Shown: positions 52,028 to 61,099, counted from the stretch's first letter. The stretch: 64,000 nt of DNA from JAEUOS01 sp965279115 (GCA_965279115.1 OZ257137.1:6200001-6264000); one strand, 5' to 3'. The notes: a model not told the origin generated them from the letters alone. Translations and numbers: made by a program.

Positions 52028-52624
52028 ATGCCGACCCTGACCAAACAAGTCCTCGAGCACGCTGCCGGGCTACCGGAGGGCACCCCCTTGGTCAGCAAGG
52101 AGCTATTGCACTTGGGTAGTCGAGCCGCCGTGGATCAGACGCTTTCCCGCCTTGCACGACGCGGCAAGCTATTTCGGGCGGGTCGTGGCATCTACGTTCA
52201 GCCTGTCGAGAGCCGCTTTGGCACGCGTGCACCTTCTACCGTCAAAATGGTCGAGGGCTTGGCAAACCAACGCGGTGAAACGATCGTTTCCCATGGCGCA
52301 GCAGCCGCCAATGCACTCGGCCTCACTACGCAGGTGCCCGTGCGGGCGGTCTATCTGACATCCGGCCGGAGCCGTCGCCTGAAATTGGGGGCACAGACCG
52401 TCGAGTTTCGGCACGCACCAACCTGGCAACTGATCCTCCCGGGCCGCGTTGCCGGCGATGTCGTCAGGGCACTTGCGTGGTTGGGTCCAGGAAAGGCCGG
52501 AGAAGCGATCGGGACGTTGCGCAGCAAACTACCTCCGACCGAACTTAAGGAGGTCGCAGCGGCCCGCGGACGGTTGCCGACATGGATGGCCCAAGAGGTC
52601 AGTGCCCTGGTAACCAATGGCTGA
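52028..52624 (+). CDS. abiEi: AbiEi-type antitoxin/repressor (DUF6088-like)
   Basis: A 198-residue type IV antitoxin and repressor. The N-terminal winged helix contains LSRLARRGKLFRAGRGIYVQ at about 39-58, which is typical of AbiEi. The C-terminal antitoxin domain contains VSHGAAAANALGLTTQ and VYLTSGRSRRLKLG. The ATG is preceded by GGAG at good spacing. It is divergent from the Wadjet WYL gene, with 142 bases between them. Its last 8 bases overlap abiEii. Confidence 0.9.
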   Translation: MPTLTKQVLEHAAGLPEGTPLVSKELLHLGSRAAVDQTLSRLARRGKLFRAGRGIYVQPVESRFGTRAPSTVKMVEGLANQRGETIVSHGAAAANALGLTTQVPVRAVYLTSGRSRRLKLGAQTVEFRHAPTWQLILPGRVAGDVVRALAWLGPGKAGEAIGTLRSKLPPTELKEVAAARGRLPTWMAQEVSALVTNG

Positions 52625-53645
52625 GTTCTTCCAACTTGCCACGGCCGAACGGCTGGATGCGCTCAACGCGGTCGCGGATTTATCGGGACTTCCCCCTCAC
52701 CTGCTGGAAAAGGACATCTGGGTCGTCTGGACCTTGCACCAGCTTTTTACCGGACCGTATGCGGACCATCTCGTCTTCAAAGGCGGGACATCGTTGTCGA
52801 AGGCCTACGGGATCATCCGGCGCTTTTCCGAGGACGTGGACCTCACCTACGACATTCGAGCCATCGCCGCCGATTTGGTAGGCGACTCCGTCGCCCCACT
52901 GCCCGCAACACGAAGTCAGGAAAAGAAATGGAGCAAGGCAATTCGTGCACGCCTGTCCGACTGGGTCACGACTGAGATTTTGCCGCGGATCAAGCAATCC
53001 CTCGAACAAGCATCCTTGCCAGCAACGGTGCGTGCCGATGGCGACAAAGTATTTATCGACTATGCCTCATTGACTGCCGGAACCGGCTATGTGTCACCCG
53101 TAGTCATGCTTGAGTTCGGCGCGCGCTCCACCGGCGAGCCTAGCGAAATTCGGGACATCCGCTGCGACGCCGCGGCGTTCCTCGACGGCGTGACGTTCCC
53201 GACCGCCACGCCGGCGGTCATGCGCCCGGAACGAACATTCTGGGAAAAGCCCACAGCGATTCACGTGTTCTGTGCCCAGGGTGAGTTTCGTGGAGGCGAT
53301 AGATACGCCCGTCACTGGCACGATGTGACCCGCCTTGATACTGCCGGATTCGCCGATGCTGCGATAGCGGACGCCGCGCTTGCCCGCGCAGTCGCAGATC
53401 AAAAGAGCGTTTTCTTCGCAGAAAAGAACTCGCGCGGCGACGTCATCGACTACCACGCCGCTGTATCAGGTAGCCTACAACTCGTTCCCGATGACCAGGC
53501 CCTCGCGACACTGGCTGGCGACTATCAACAGATGGTCGACGACGGTTTGCTCCTCGATGAGCCCGAACCCTTCGAAGCGTTGCTTGACCGCTGCCGCGCA
53601 ATTCAGGAAAAGGCGAACCGCAGTAGAGCCCGCGAGAGCCAGTGA
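52617..53645 (+). CDS. abiEii: AbiEii-type nucleotidyltransferase toxin
   Basis: A 342-residue nucleotidyltransferase toxin of the AbiEii/MenA group. The nucleotidyltransferase motif FKGGTSLSK (54-62) is followed by RFSEDVDLTYD with Asp73 and Asp75. Later conserved elements are RTFWEKPTAIH and RHWHDVTRLD. Related toxins add nucleotides to tRNA or bind GTP; the target here is unknown. Translation is coupled to the antitoxin by the 8-base overlap. All catalytic residues are present, so the toxin should be active. Confidence 0.92.
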   Translation: MAEFFQLATAERLDALNAVADLSGLPPHLLEKDIWVVWTLHQLFTGPYADHLVFKGGTSLSKAYGIIRRFSEDVDLTYDIRAIAADLVGDSVAPLPATRSQEKKWSKAIRARLSDWVTTEILPRIKQSLEQASLPATVRADGDKVFIDYASLTAGTGYVSPVVMLEFGARSTGEPSEIRDIRCDAAAFLDGVTFPTATPAVMRPERTFWEKPTAIHVFCAQGEFRGGDRYARHWHDVTRLDTAGFADAAIADAALARAVADQKSVFFAEKNSRGDVIDYHAAVSGSLQLVPDDQALATLAGDYQQMVDDGLLLDEPEPFEALLDRCRAIQEKANRSRARESQ

Positions 53646-53824
53646 TCGTTCTCGAATCATTGCCCGCCAATCAATGACAGTTATGGTTGGCTCGCAACGC
53701 TTGTTCGCGCGAATCAGCATTGCCAGATCGCAGAACGCTTTTGGCCCCGTGAGCGCGGAGTCCCATAGCCGTCTGGCGGGCGTTTCGTGCAACTACGATG
53801 CTTCCTCGTCCTCGCTAGTGGTAG

Positions 53825-54166
53825 CTACCCGCGCGGCCCGAAGTAAATGACCGCCACGCCGGCCAGTGCGATGCCGGCGCCTATAAGGTCCCAGCGGTCC
53901 GGCGCGAGCCCGTCGATCAGCCAGAGCCAGAGGATGGCGACGGCGATATAAACCCCGCCGTACGCCGCATAGACCCGCCCGGCCGCATGGGGGTGCAGGG
54001 TCAGGAGCCATGCGAACAAGGCGAGGCTCGCGGCCGCCGGCAGCAGAACCCAGGCCTGGGCGCGCTGATTGATCCACAGCCAGGGCAGGTAGCAGCCGAC
54101 GATCTCGGCCAGCGCGGTCGCGCCGAACAGCAGCAGCGAACGCAGCGGTTCCGCGGCGGCGCTCAT
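53825..54166 (-). CDS. ynfA: YnfA-family small membrane protein
   Basis: A 113-residue protein with four membrane helices of the YnfA/UPF0060 family (LFGATALAEIVGCYLPWLW, then VYAAYGGVYIAVAILWLWLI and GAGIALAGVAVIYFG). Some relatives behave as small-multidrug-resistance-like exporters. The ATG overlaps the stop of the MerR gene (ATGA), so it is the second gene of a metal-regulator operon, divergent from cadA. This location suggests a role in metal or toxic-cation tolerance here. I would not infer the substrate. Confidence 0.9.
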   Translation of the reverse strand: MSAAAEPLRSLLLFGATALAEIVGCYLPWLWINQRAQAWVLLPAAASLALFAWLLTLHPHAAGRVYAAYGGVYIAVAILWLWLIDGLAPDRWDLIGAGIALAGVAVIYFGPRG

Positions 54167-54627
54167 GTACCACCGATGCGGTGGCTGCCACGCGGATGGG
54201 CAACGGTGATGGCGGCGGCCTGCCCGTTACGTGGCGCGCGCTTCGAAAGCTCGCCGAGAATGCCGCAGTCCGCGGCCGTCTCGACCTTGCGGCACTGGGT
54301 GCGCAGGCGTCGCAGCTGCTTCTCCAGCACCTGCAGCTCGGCGATGCGGTCGGCCACGTGGACTATGTGCCCGTCGAGCAGCGTATTGACGCCAGCGCAA
54401 TTGTCGGCAGGCGCATCGCGAAACCGCAGCAGCACGCGGATTTCGTCCAAGGTCATGTCGAGCGCACGGCAATTGCGGATGAAGCCCAAGCGCTCAACGT
54501 GGGCGGCGCCATACTGCCGGTAGTTGCTTTCCGACCGCGCCGGCGCCGGCAGCAGGCCTTCCCGTTCGTAGTAGCGCACAGTTTCCACCGGCGTGCCGGT
54601 CGATTTGGCGAGTTCCCCGATCTTCAT
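54163..54627 (-). CDS. MerR-family Cd(II)/Pb(II)-responsive regulator (PbrR/CadR type)
   Basis: A 154-residue MerR regulator starting MKIGELAKSTGTPVETVRYY. Metal-site cysteines fall at Cys77 (ADNCAGV), Cys112 (RTQCRK) and Cys121 (ADCGILGEL). The spacing of 35 and 9 residues is like that of the PbrR group and differs slightly from CadR, in which the last two are closer. The start at 54627 is used; an upstream ATG adds 8 residues. It is divergent from the P-type ATPase, and the intergenic region carries a MerR-type promoter. Confidence 0.9.
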   Translation of the reverse strand: MKIGELAKSTGTPVETVRYYEREGLLPAPARSESNYRQYGAAHVERLGFIRNCRALDMTLDEIRVLLRFRDAPADNCAGVNTLLDGHIVHVADRIAELQVLEKQLRRLRTQCRKVETAADCGILGELSKRAPRNGQAAAITVAHPRGSHRIGGT

Positions 54628-54667
54628 TGCTTTCTCCAAGTTGCGCGGCAATTCGACATATTAAACC

Positions 54668-54698
54668 TTGACTCTGGAGCAACTACAGGGTTTTTAAT
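54668..54698 (+). promoter_or_regulatory. MerR-type promoter of the P-type ATPase
   Basis: TTGACT (54668-54673), a 19-base spacer and TTTAAT (54693-54698). The spacer holds the dyad-like CTGGAGCAACTACAGGG expected for a PbrR/CadR operator. The over-long 19-base spacing is the hallmark of promoters activated by MerR-family DNA distortion. Confidence 0.88.
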
Positions 54699-54735
54699 TC
54701 TGTTCAACGCAGTGAATGTCGAAAGAGGCATGACC

Positions 54736-56913
54736 ATGAACCAGCGAATTGAAGACCCCAAGCAAGCACCGTCGATCGGACGCCCCGCGGTGTACCGGAT
54801 CGAGAACATGGATTGCCCCACCGAGGAAACCTTGATCCGCGACCGGCTAGGCAAGCTTGAAGGCGTGCTCGGCCTGGAGTTCAACCTGATGCAGCGGCGG
54901 CTTTCGGTCAGGCACACGCTGGCGGGCACTGCGACCATCGAGCTGGCACTTGCCGAAATCGGCATGCGTGCAGAGCCGCTTGCGGAGGCTGCGACCGGCT
55001 CCGGCACCCGCATTCCCGACGCACCGGCCATCAGCCGGCGCCAGTGGGTACTGATGGGCGCCGCGGGTTTAGCCGCCATCGCCGCCGAGATTCTCGCCTG
55101 GAGCACGGGGCAGGATGCGTCGTGGCCGGTGATATTGCTCGCCCTGGTCGCAATCGCCGCCAGCGGGTTCGAAACCTACAAAAAGGGCCTGATCGCGCTG
55201 CGCAACTTCAATCTCAACATCAACGCCCTGATGGCGATCGCCGTCACCGGCGCGGTGGTCATCGGCCAGTGGCCCGAAGCGGCGATGGTGATGGTGCTGT
55301 TCTCGATCGCCGAGATGATCGAGGCGCTGTCGCTCGACCGCGCCCGCAACGCGATTCGCAAATTGATGGAAGCCGCGCCCGAGACGGCGACAGTGCGGCA
55401 AGCCGATGACACCTGGAAGGAGATGGCGGTCGCGGCGGTCGCGGCCGGCATGCTGGTGCAGGTCAAACCGGGCCAACGCCTGCCTCTCGACGGCGAGGTT
55501 GTCCTTGGACAATCTGCCGTCAATCAGGCCCCGATCACTGGCGAAAGCATGCCAGTCGACAAAGAGCCAGGCGACTCCGTGTTCGCCGGTTCGATCAACG
55601 AAACCGGCTCTTTCGAGTTTCGCGTCACCTCCGCCGCCGGCCAATCGACCCTGGCACGCATCATCAAGGCGGTGGAAGAGGCCCAGGGCAGTCGGGCGCC
55701 GACCCAGCGCTTCGTCGACCAGTTCGCGCGCATCTATACGCCGGCTGTGCTGGCGATCGCCGTTCTGGTGGCCCTGCTGCCTCCCTTGGCTTTTGGCGAG
55801 CCGTGGATCGACTGGATCTACAAGGCGCTGGTGCTGCTGGTGATCGCATGCCCGTGCGCGCTTGTGATCTCGACCCCGGTCACCATCGTCAGTGCACTGG
55901 CGGCGGCGGCGCGGCGCGGCATGCTGATAAAGGGCGGCGCCTATCTTGAGCTCGGCCGCGACATCAAATCCCTGGCACTGGACAAGACCGGCACCATCAC
56001 CGAAGGCAAGCCTGCAGTCACCGACTTGATCGGCTGGGACGGTAGCGCTGCGGATGTTGCCCTTGTCGCGGCGGCCGCGCTCGCGGCGCGCTCGGATCAT
56101 CCGGTTTCGCGCGCCATCGCACGCCGCTTTACCGAGAGCGGCGTCAATCTGGCGACGGCTGAAGTCGGCGAATTCGCCGCGCTCACCGGGCGCGGTGTGC
56201 GCGGCGACATCGCGGGGGTGGTCCACCATCTCGGCAACCATCGGCTGATCGAAGAACTGGGCCTGTGCTCACCCTCGCTTGAAGCCAGCCTCGAAACCCT
56301 CGAAAAGCAAGGCAAGACGGCCGTGGTCGTCACCCGCGGCGCGAGCGTGCTGGGCATCCTGGCGGTAGCGGACCGGGTACGCGAAACCAGCAGGGCGGCG
56401 CTTGCCGACCTGCACGCCCTGGGCGTGCGCACCCTGATGCTGAGCGGCGACAATTCCCACACCGCGACGGCGATCGCCAGGGAAGTTGGCATCGACGATG
56501 CGCGCGGCGACCAGATGCCGGAAGACAAGCTGGCCGCGATCGAGGCCGAATTGCGCACCCATGGCACGGTGGGCATGGTGGGCGACGGCATCAACGACGC
56601 CCCCGCGCTCGCGAAATCGAGCATCGGCTTTGCGATGGGCGCGGCGGGCACCGATACCGCGATCGAAACCGCCGACGTGGCGCTGATGGACGACGATCTG
56701 CGCAAGATCCCGGAGTTCATCCGCTTGAGCCGGGCCACCGCCGCGGTGCTCAAGCAGAACATCGCCCTGGCGCTGGGCATCAAGGCGGTATTCCTGGTGC
56801 TGGCCATCGCCGGCCAGGCCACGCTGTGGATGGCGGTGTTCGCCGACATGGGCGCCAGCCTGCTGGTGGTGTTCAACGGCATGCGGTTGCTGCGCCCGCG
56901 CGGCTCGAACTGA
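54736..56913 (+). CDS. cadA: Cd/Zn/Pb-translocating P1B-type ATPase (CadA/ZntA)
   Basis: A 725-residue inner-membrane metal exporter. The N-terminal heavy-metal-associated domain has a single-cysteine motif MDCPTEE (Cys27), a variant known in Zn/Cd/Pb pumps. The transmembrane CPC is at 372-374 (ACPCALV), the phosphorylated Asp416 is in DKTGTIT, TGESMP is in the actuator, and HP occurs in SDHPVSRAI. GDGINDAP comes near the end. Two adjacent ATGs exist; 54736 is favoured because AGAGG is 7 bases upstream. Control by the PbrR-like regulator implies induction by Cd or Pb. Confidence 0.93.
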   Translation: MNQRIEDPKQAPSIGRPAVYRIENMDCPTEETLIRDRLGKLEGVLGLEFNLMQRRLSVRHTLAGTATIELALAEIGMRAEPLAEAATGSGTRIPDAPAISRRQWVLMGAAGLAAIAAEILAWSTGQDASWPVILLALVAIAASGFETYKKGLIALRNFNLNINALMAIAVTGAVVIGQWPEAAMVMVLFSIAEMIEALSLDRARNAIRKLMEAAPETATVRQADDTWKEMAVAAVAAGMLVQVKPGQRLPLDGEVVLGQSAVNQAPITGESMPVDKEPGDSVFAGSINETGSFEFRVTSAAGQSTLARIIKAVEEAQGSRAPTQRFVDQFARIYTPAVLAIAVLVALLPPLAFGEPWIDWIYKALVLLVIACPCALVISTPVTIVSALAAAARRGMLIKGGAYLELGRDIKSLALDKTGTITEGKPAVTDLIGWDGSAADVALVAAAALAARSDHPVSRAIARRFTESGVNLATAEVGEFAALTGRGVRGDIAGVVHHLGNHRLIEELGLCSPSLEASLETLEKQGKTAVVVTRGASVLGILAVADRVRETSRAALADLHALGVRTLMLSGDNSHTATAIAREVGIDDARGDQMPEDKLAAIEAELRTHGTVGMVGDGINDAPALAKSSIGFAMGAAGTDTAIETADVALMDDDLRKIPEFIRLSRATAAVLKQNIALALGIKAVFLVLAIAGQATLWMAVFADMGASLLVVFNGMRLLRPRGSN

Positions 56914-56933
56914 ACCGCGGAACATGGAGCGTC

Positions 56934-57641
56934 ATGATGGACTCCAATCTTCTCAAGCCTACCCCTCTGCTCGACTTCAATCACCCCGGCATCGAATCGC
57001 TGATCGTCGCGCGCAGTTGGCGCGCCCTGCCGGAGCGCGAGCGCATCGGCGCGATCTACGATTTCGTGCGCAACGAAATCGCCTTCGGCTACAACGTCGC
57101 CGACGATCTGCCGGCGTCACGAGTGCTGGCCGACGGCATCGGCCAGTGCAACACCAAGGGCACCCTGTTCATGGCGCTGCTGCGCGCATCCGGCATCGCC
57201 TGCCGGCTGCATGGCTTCACCATCGACAAGGCCTTGCAGAAAGGCGCGGTTACAGGCTTGGCCTACCTGCTGGCGCCGCGCGAGATCCTGCACAGTTGGG
57301 TCGAGGTGCGGTTCGGCGAGCGCTGGGTCGAACTCGAAGGCTTCATCCTGGATGCCGCCTACCTGTACAGCCTGCAGCGGCGCTTTCGCAACAGCCAATC
57401 CCTTTGCGGCTTCGGCGCGGCCACCCCGGACCTGCAGCGGCCGCAGGTTGAATGGAACGGTGGCGACACCTATATCCAGAAGGAAGGCGTCGTGCGCGAT
57501 TTCGGAACATTCGACACACCGGACGCGTTCTACGCCGCGCACGGCACCAACCTGCGCGGGTTCAAGCGATGGCTGTTCGAAAACCTGGTTCGCCAGTCGA
57601 TGAATCGCAACGTGGAACAAATCCGCCAAAATCCGGTCTGA
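56934..57641 (+). CDS. transglutaminase-like cysteine protein in metal locus
   Basis: A 235-residue papain-fold transglutaminase-like protein. Cys72 (ADGIGQCNTKGTLF) and His120 (EILHSWVEV) align with the family catalytic pair. The usual third Asp is replaced by Glu135 in WVELEG, so activity is uncertain. No signal peptide is seen, so it is cytoplasmic. It lies 20 bases after cadA (GGAG before the ATG), and its stop is followed at once by czcI. Its link to metal resistance is unexplained. Confidence 0.8.
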   Translation: MMDSNLLKPTPLLDFNHPGIESLIVARSWRALPERERIGAIYDFVRNEIAFGYNVADDLPASRVLADGIGQCNTKGTLFMALLRASGIACRLHGFTIDKALQKGAVTGLAYLLAPREILHSWVEVRFGERWVELEGFILDAAYLYSLQRRFRNSQSLCGFGAATPDLQRPQVEWNGGDTYIQKEGVVRDFGTFDTPDAFYAAHGTNLRGFKRWLFENLVRQSMNRNVEQIRQNPV

Positions 57642-57694
57642 TGGTTTGCCTGCGCCTGATTCCCAAAGCCACCAAACCTCAATACAATCCGCCC

Positions 57695-58039
57695 GTGCGC
57701 AAATTCCTCATCATCTTTCTGCTGGCCTGGATGCCGACGCAACTCGCCTGGGCTGCGGTAAGCGTCTATTGCGAGCATGAGCAGGCGCCATCCAGCCAGA
57801 CCGCGCATCCGGGGCATCACGAGCATGAACACGCCGCCCCGGCCGATTCCAGCCTGCCCGCCGACACCGGCATGGCCCATCCCGATTGCTCGGTGTGCCA
57901 TGCCGCGACCACGCTTCCGGGCACGGAAGCGCTGGTGCGGATGGTTCTTACGGCTGACGCCCTGCCGCAATTCGTCATGAATCCTTTCCCTGTGCCGCCG
58001 TCCGGCGCGCCCGACCGCCCCAATTGGCGCGCCGCGTAA
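57695..58039 (+). CDS. czcI: CzcI-like periplasmic metal-binding protein
   Basis: A 114-residue exported protein. Residues 1-20 are a signal peptide (VRKFLIIFLLAWMPTQLAWA) in the style of CzcI proteins. YCEHEQ comes next, then a His-rich stretch HPGHHEHEH, a CSVCH motif and a C-terminal Pro-rich end. Probably binds divalent metal or modulates expression of the czc operon. The start is uncertain: the GTG at 57695 gives a clean signal peptide, whereas an ATG at 57641 overlaps the upstream stop and adds 18 residues. Confidence 0.78.
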   Translation: MRKFLIIFLLAWMPTQLAWAAVSVYCEHEQAPSSQTAHPGHHEHEHAAPADSSLPADTGMAHPDCSVCHAATTLPGTEALVRMVLTADALPQFVMNPFPVPPSGAPDRPNWRAA

Positions 58040-58153
58040 GCGGCGGAAAATACTTGCCTTGAAGTGATGGGCCCGGAACCCTCCGGTGCCCTGAGCGCGC
58101 ACGGCTTCCGCCGGTATCTCCCATGTCGTTTCATTTTTCGTGGAGAAAACCCG

Positions 58154-59380
58154 ATGGGTATCCGATTCGCCGCGCCATGGCTGGCGGCTTTCAGTACAGT
58201 CATTTTCGCTTGCGCTTCAACGCTGACGTTCGCCCAAAGCGCACAGCGCGGCTTGCGGGACGCGCTTGAGGCGGCCTGGGCGAGACAGCCGCAAGCGCTC
58301 GCCAAAGAAGCCCGCGCCGAGGAATTCGCCGCTCGTCGCAGCGCCGCCGAAGCATTTTTTCCCGGTCCGCCCGCCTTCGGAGGTGAGCACTGGACCGATG
58401 CTCTCAACCGTAACCAGGGGTTTCGCAAGTTTGCCGGCGAGATCGCAGTGCCGCTCTGGTTGCCAGGGCAGCGCGATCGCGCGCAAGTCGTGGTGGCGGC
58501 CGATCGCGAGTTCTATGACGCGAGCGCGACTGCGGCCAAGCTTAAACTGGCCGGCGAAGTGCGCGACGCCTACTGGTTGGCGCGCAGCGACGCTGCAGAG
58601 GTAGAGTTGGCCAAGGTGGCGCTCGCAACCCTGATGGCGCTTGAAGCGGACGTGAAGCGGCGCAGCGCCGCCGGCGAACTGGCGCGAGTCGATGCCAATC
58701 GCGCCGAAGCTGAAACGCACCTGCAGCGACTCACGCTGGCTGAAGCCGAGGGTCGTGCCTTCCGCAGTGCGCGATCATTCCTTGCGCTTACCGGGATGCC
58801 GCGCTTGCCCGATTCGGCCGAGGATCTCGCGGCCACGCCATCGCAACTGCAAACGCACCCCGCGCTGCTGGCGGCGGCGCAGGCAATCGAGGGCGCGCAA
58901 GCGCGGCTGCGCCAGGTTGCAGGCGATACCCGCGATGCGCCTGAGTTCGGCGTGGGCACGTTTCGCGAACGCAATGAAACCGGTAGACCCTGGGAACAGA
59001 TCGTCACCTTTCGGGTGCGTATCCCCTTCGGCGCCGAGAACCGCAATCGCCCGCGCGTGACCGCAGCGAATGTGGAGCTGATCGAAGCTCAGGCTCTGCG
59101 CAACCGCTTGAGCGCCAGCGTCGAAGCCGAGGCCAGTGCTGCTTCGCAGGAAGCCGATATCGCGAGCGCGGCGCTGCCGCTGGCACGGCGCCGAACCGAA
59201 TTGGCGCGCGATACCCACCGCTTGTTCGCACGCGGCTTCGCCGCTGGAGAGTTCGATTTCACCACCCGCTTGCGCGCCGAGCGTGAATTGCGCGAGGCCG
59301 AACTCGCCGATGCCCGCGCGCAGCTCGCCGCCGGGCGCGCCGCTTCGCGTCTCAAACAGGCTTATGGAGTACTGCCATGA
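58154..59380 (+). CDS. czcC: CzcC-type outer membrane channel
   Basis: A 408-residue TolC-like outer membrane factor of a heavy-metal RND pump. The signal peptide ends at about residue 28 (LTFAQS). The rest has the alternating helical hairpins of the family (LRDALEAAWARQPQ, RDAYWLARSDAAEVELAKVA and a matching second half around 300-400). GGAG precedes the ATG at 58154. The stop overlaps the next gene (ATGA). It delivers metal out of the cell with CzcB and CzcA. Confidence 0.9.
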   Translation: MGIRFAAPWLAAFSTVIFACASTLTFAQSAQRGLRDALEAAWARQPQALAKEARAEEFAARRSAAEAFFPGPPAFGGEHWTDALNRNQGFRKFAGEIAVPLWLPGQRDRAQVVVAADREFYDASATAAKLKLAGEVRDAYWLARSDAAEVELAKVALATLMALEADVKRRSAAGELARVDANRAEAETHLQRLTLAEAEGRAFRSARSFLALTGMPRLPDSAEDLAATPSQLQTHPALLAAAQAIEGAQARLRQVAGDTRDAPEFGVGTFRERNETGRPWEQIVTFRVRIPFGAENRNRPRVTAANVELIEAQALRNRLSASVEAEASAASQEADIASAALPLARRRTELARDTHRLFARGFAAGEFDFTTRLRAERELREAELADARAQLAAGRAASRLKQAYGVLP

Positions 59381-59949
59381 CAAACTACATCGTATCGGCT
59401 GCACTGTTGGCCGCATTACTTGCAGGGACGGCCAGCGCCGGGCCCGCCCACGACCACGGCAAGACGCCGCCGATAACCGCAACCACTTCGAGCCCACGCT
59501 TCGCAGCGCACTCCGACCTGTTCGAGTTGGTCGGTATCGCCAACGGCGCGACCCTGCTGCTGTACCTCGACAGCTTTGCAAACAATACGCCGATCAGCGT
59601 CGCCGATATCGAGCTGGAACTGCAGTCGGCCAGCGGCGCAGCGCGCAAATTCAAGGCCGCACAGGCCGAAGACGGCACCTTCAAGATCGACCTGGGTAAA
59701 CCGCTGGCCGAAGGCGTGACCGCCATTACCGCGACGATTCGGGCGCGCATCGCCGACAAAGCGGAGGACGATCTGCTCAGTGGCAGCATCGAAATTCCAA
59801 GTCGTCTGGCTGACACCACGGCCCATGGTGGCGATATTCCCATCCGTGCACTGGTTGCCGCAGGCGCCGTTCTGGCTCTCCTGACCGGCCTGTTCGTATG
59901 GTTTCGCTTTCGTGCCAGACGCGCGCGCAGCATCGGGGGTTTGACATGA
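59377..59949 (+). CDS. Czc-associated exported membrane-anchored protein
   Basis: A 190-residue protein with a signal peptide (residues 1-21) and a His-containing start (GPAHDHGK). The beta-rich domain (HSDLFELVGIANGATLLLYL) is similar in style to the N-terminal extension of some CzcB proteins. A C-terminal membrane helix (about 157-176) is followed by an Arg-rich cytoplasmic end. Thus the domain seems to be a separate anchored protein rather than part of CzcB. It overlaps czcC and czcB by 4 bases each. Probably a periplasmic metal-handling accessory; no function is proven. Confidence 0.75.
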   Translation: MTNYIVSAALLAALLAGTASAGPAHDHGKTPPITATTSSPRFAAHSDLFELVGIANGATLLLYLDSFANNTPISVADIELELQSASGAARKFKAAQAEDGTFKIDLGKPLAEGVTAITATIRARIADKAEDDLLSGSIEIPSRLADTTAHGGDIPIRALVAAGAVLALLTGLFVWFRFRARRARSIGGLT

Positions 59950-61091
59950 ACCAATGTGGTTTTCCACACATCGCCAGACGCATAGTCGGCACAGCGGCCA
60001 TGCTTGGCCTTTGCACGCTCGCGGCCGCGCTTGGATCAGGCGCCGCCTATGCCGCACCCGGCCACAACCACGGCGACGCCCCGACACTTACCACCGGCGA
60101 CGCGCCACGGCGCTTGCCATCGGGCGAAGTGTTCCTGCCCAAACCATCGCAACGCAAACTCGCGGTGCGCACCTTTATCGCCAGCGCCGGGGAGCATCCG
60201 CGCGCATTCGACTTGAATGGCCGCGTGGTCGCCGACCCCAATGCCGGTGGGCAGGTGCAGTCCACCCAGGCAGGCCGCTTGATGGCGGGACCGAACGGCT
60301 TGCCTGCACTGGGTGCGCAGGTACGGCGCGGCGACGTGCTCGCTTATCTGGAGCCGAGCATTGGCGCTATCGAGCGCAGCAACCAGGAAGCCCTGGTGGC
60401 AGACCTCAAGGCGCAACACGAAAGCGCCAGACAGCGCCTGGCGCGCCTGGAGCAACTTGAGGGCGCGGTGCCGGCGAAGGACATCGAAAACGCGCGCCTC
60501 GATGTGCGCTCGCTGGCCGTTCGTGGTGGCGTCGCCAGTGCCGGGCTGTCCGCACGCGAAACCCTGCGCGCACCGGTTGCCGGGGTGATCTCGGTCGCCG
60601 GCGTGGTCGCAGGCCAAGTGATCGATGCGCGCCAAGTGGTCTACCAGATCGTCGACCCCAAGCGCCTGATGATCGAGGCGCTCGCCTACAGCGACGACCA
60701 GACCGCCGGCATCGTCAGCGCCGCGTTTCGCGCCGCCGACGGCACCAGCGTCAAGCTGGCACTGATCGGCGCCGGCGCGCAGTTGCGCGACCAGGCCTTG
60801 CCGCTGATGTTCCGCATCGATGGCCAGGTCGCGCTGGCGGTGAACCAGCCGGTGCGTATCACCGCGCAATCGGCTACGCGCATCAAGGGTGTCGCGGTGC
60901 CCAGCACGGCGCTTGCGCGCAACGCATCCAACGAAACAATCGTGTGGATCCATACCGAGGCCGAAACCTTCGCTCCGCGCGTGGTGCGCAGCGTGCCGCT
61001 GGACGGCGCGCGGGTGGCGGTAGTCGCCGGCCTCGTCGGCGGCGAACGCGTGGTGGCTGAAGGCGCGCAGTTGCTGGGCCAGGTGCGCTAG
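59946..61091 (+). CDS. czcB: CzcB-type periplasmic adaptor (membrane fusion protein)
   Basis: A 381-residue adaptor with a signal peptide (residues 1-36), a short His segment (GHNHGD) and the lipoyl/barrel order of RND adaptors. The alpha hairpin is short (residues about 150-195). LRAPVAGVISVAGVVAGQVI is the lipoyl half, and GGERVVAEGAQLL is near the C-terminus. It links the CzcA pump to CzcC. The ATG overlaps the previous stop (ATGA), and czcA follows 8 bases downstream. Confidence 0.92.
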   Translation: MNQCGFPHIARRIVGTAAMLGLCTLAAALGSGAAYAAPGHNHGDAPTLTTGDAPRRLPSGEVFLPKPSQRKLAVRTFIASAGEHPRAFDLNGRVVADPNAGGQVQSTQAGRLMAGPNGLPALGAQVRRGDVLAYLEPSIGAIERSNQEALVADLKAQHESARQRLARLEQLEGAVPAKDIENARLDVRSLAVRGGVASAGLSARETLRAPVAGVISVAGVVAGQVIDARQVVYQIVDPKRLMIEALAYSDDQTAGIVSAAFRAADGTSVKLALIGAGAQLRDQALPLMFRIDGQVALAVNQPVRITAQSATRIKGVAVPSTALARNASNETIVWIHTEAETFAPRVVRSVPLDGARVAVVAGLVGGERVVAEGAQLLGQVR

Positions 61092-61099
61092 GAGAAATC

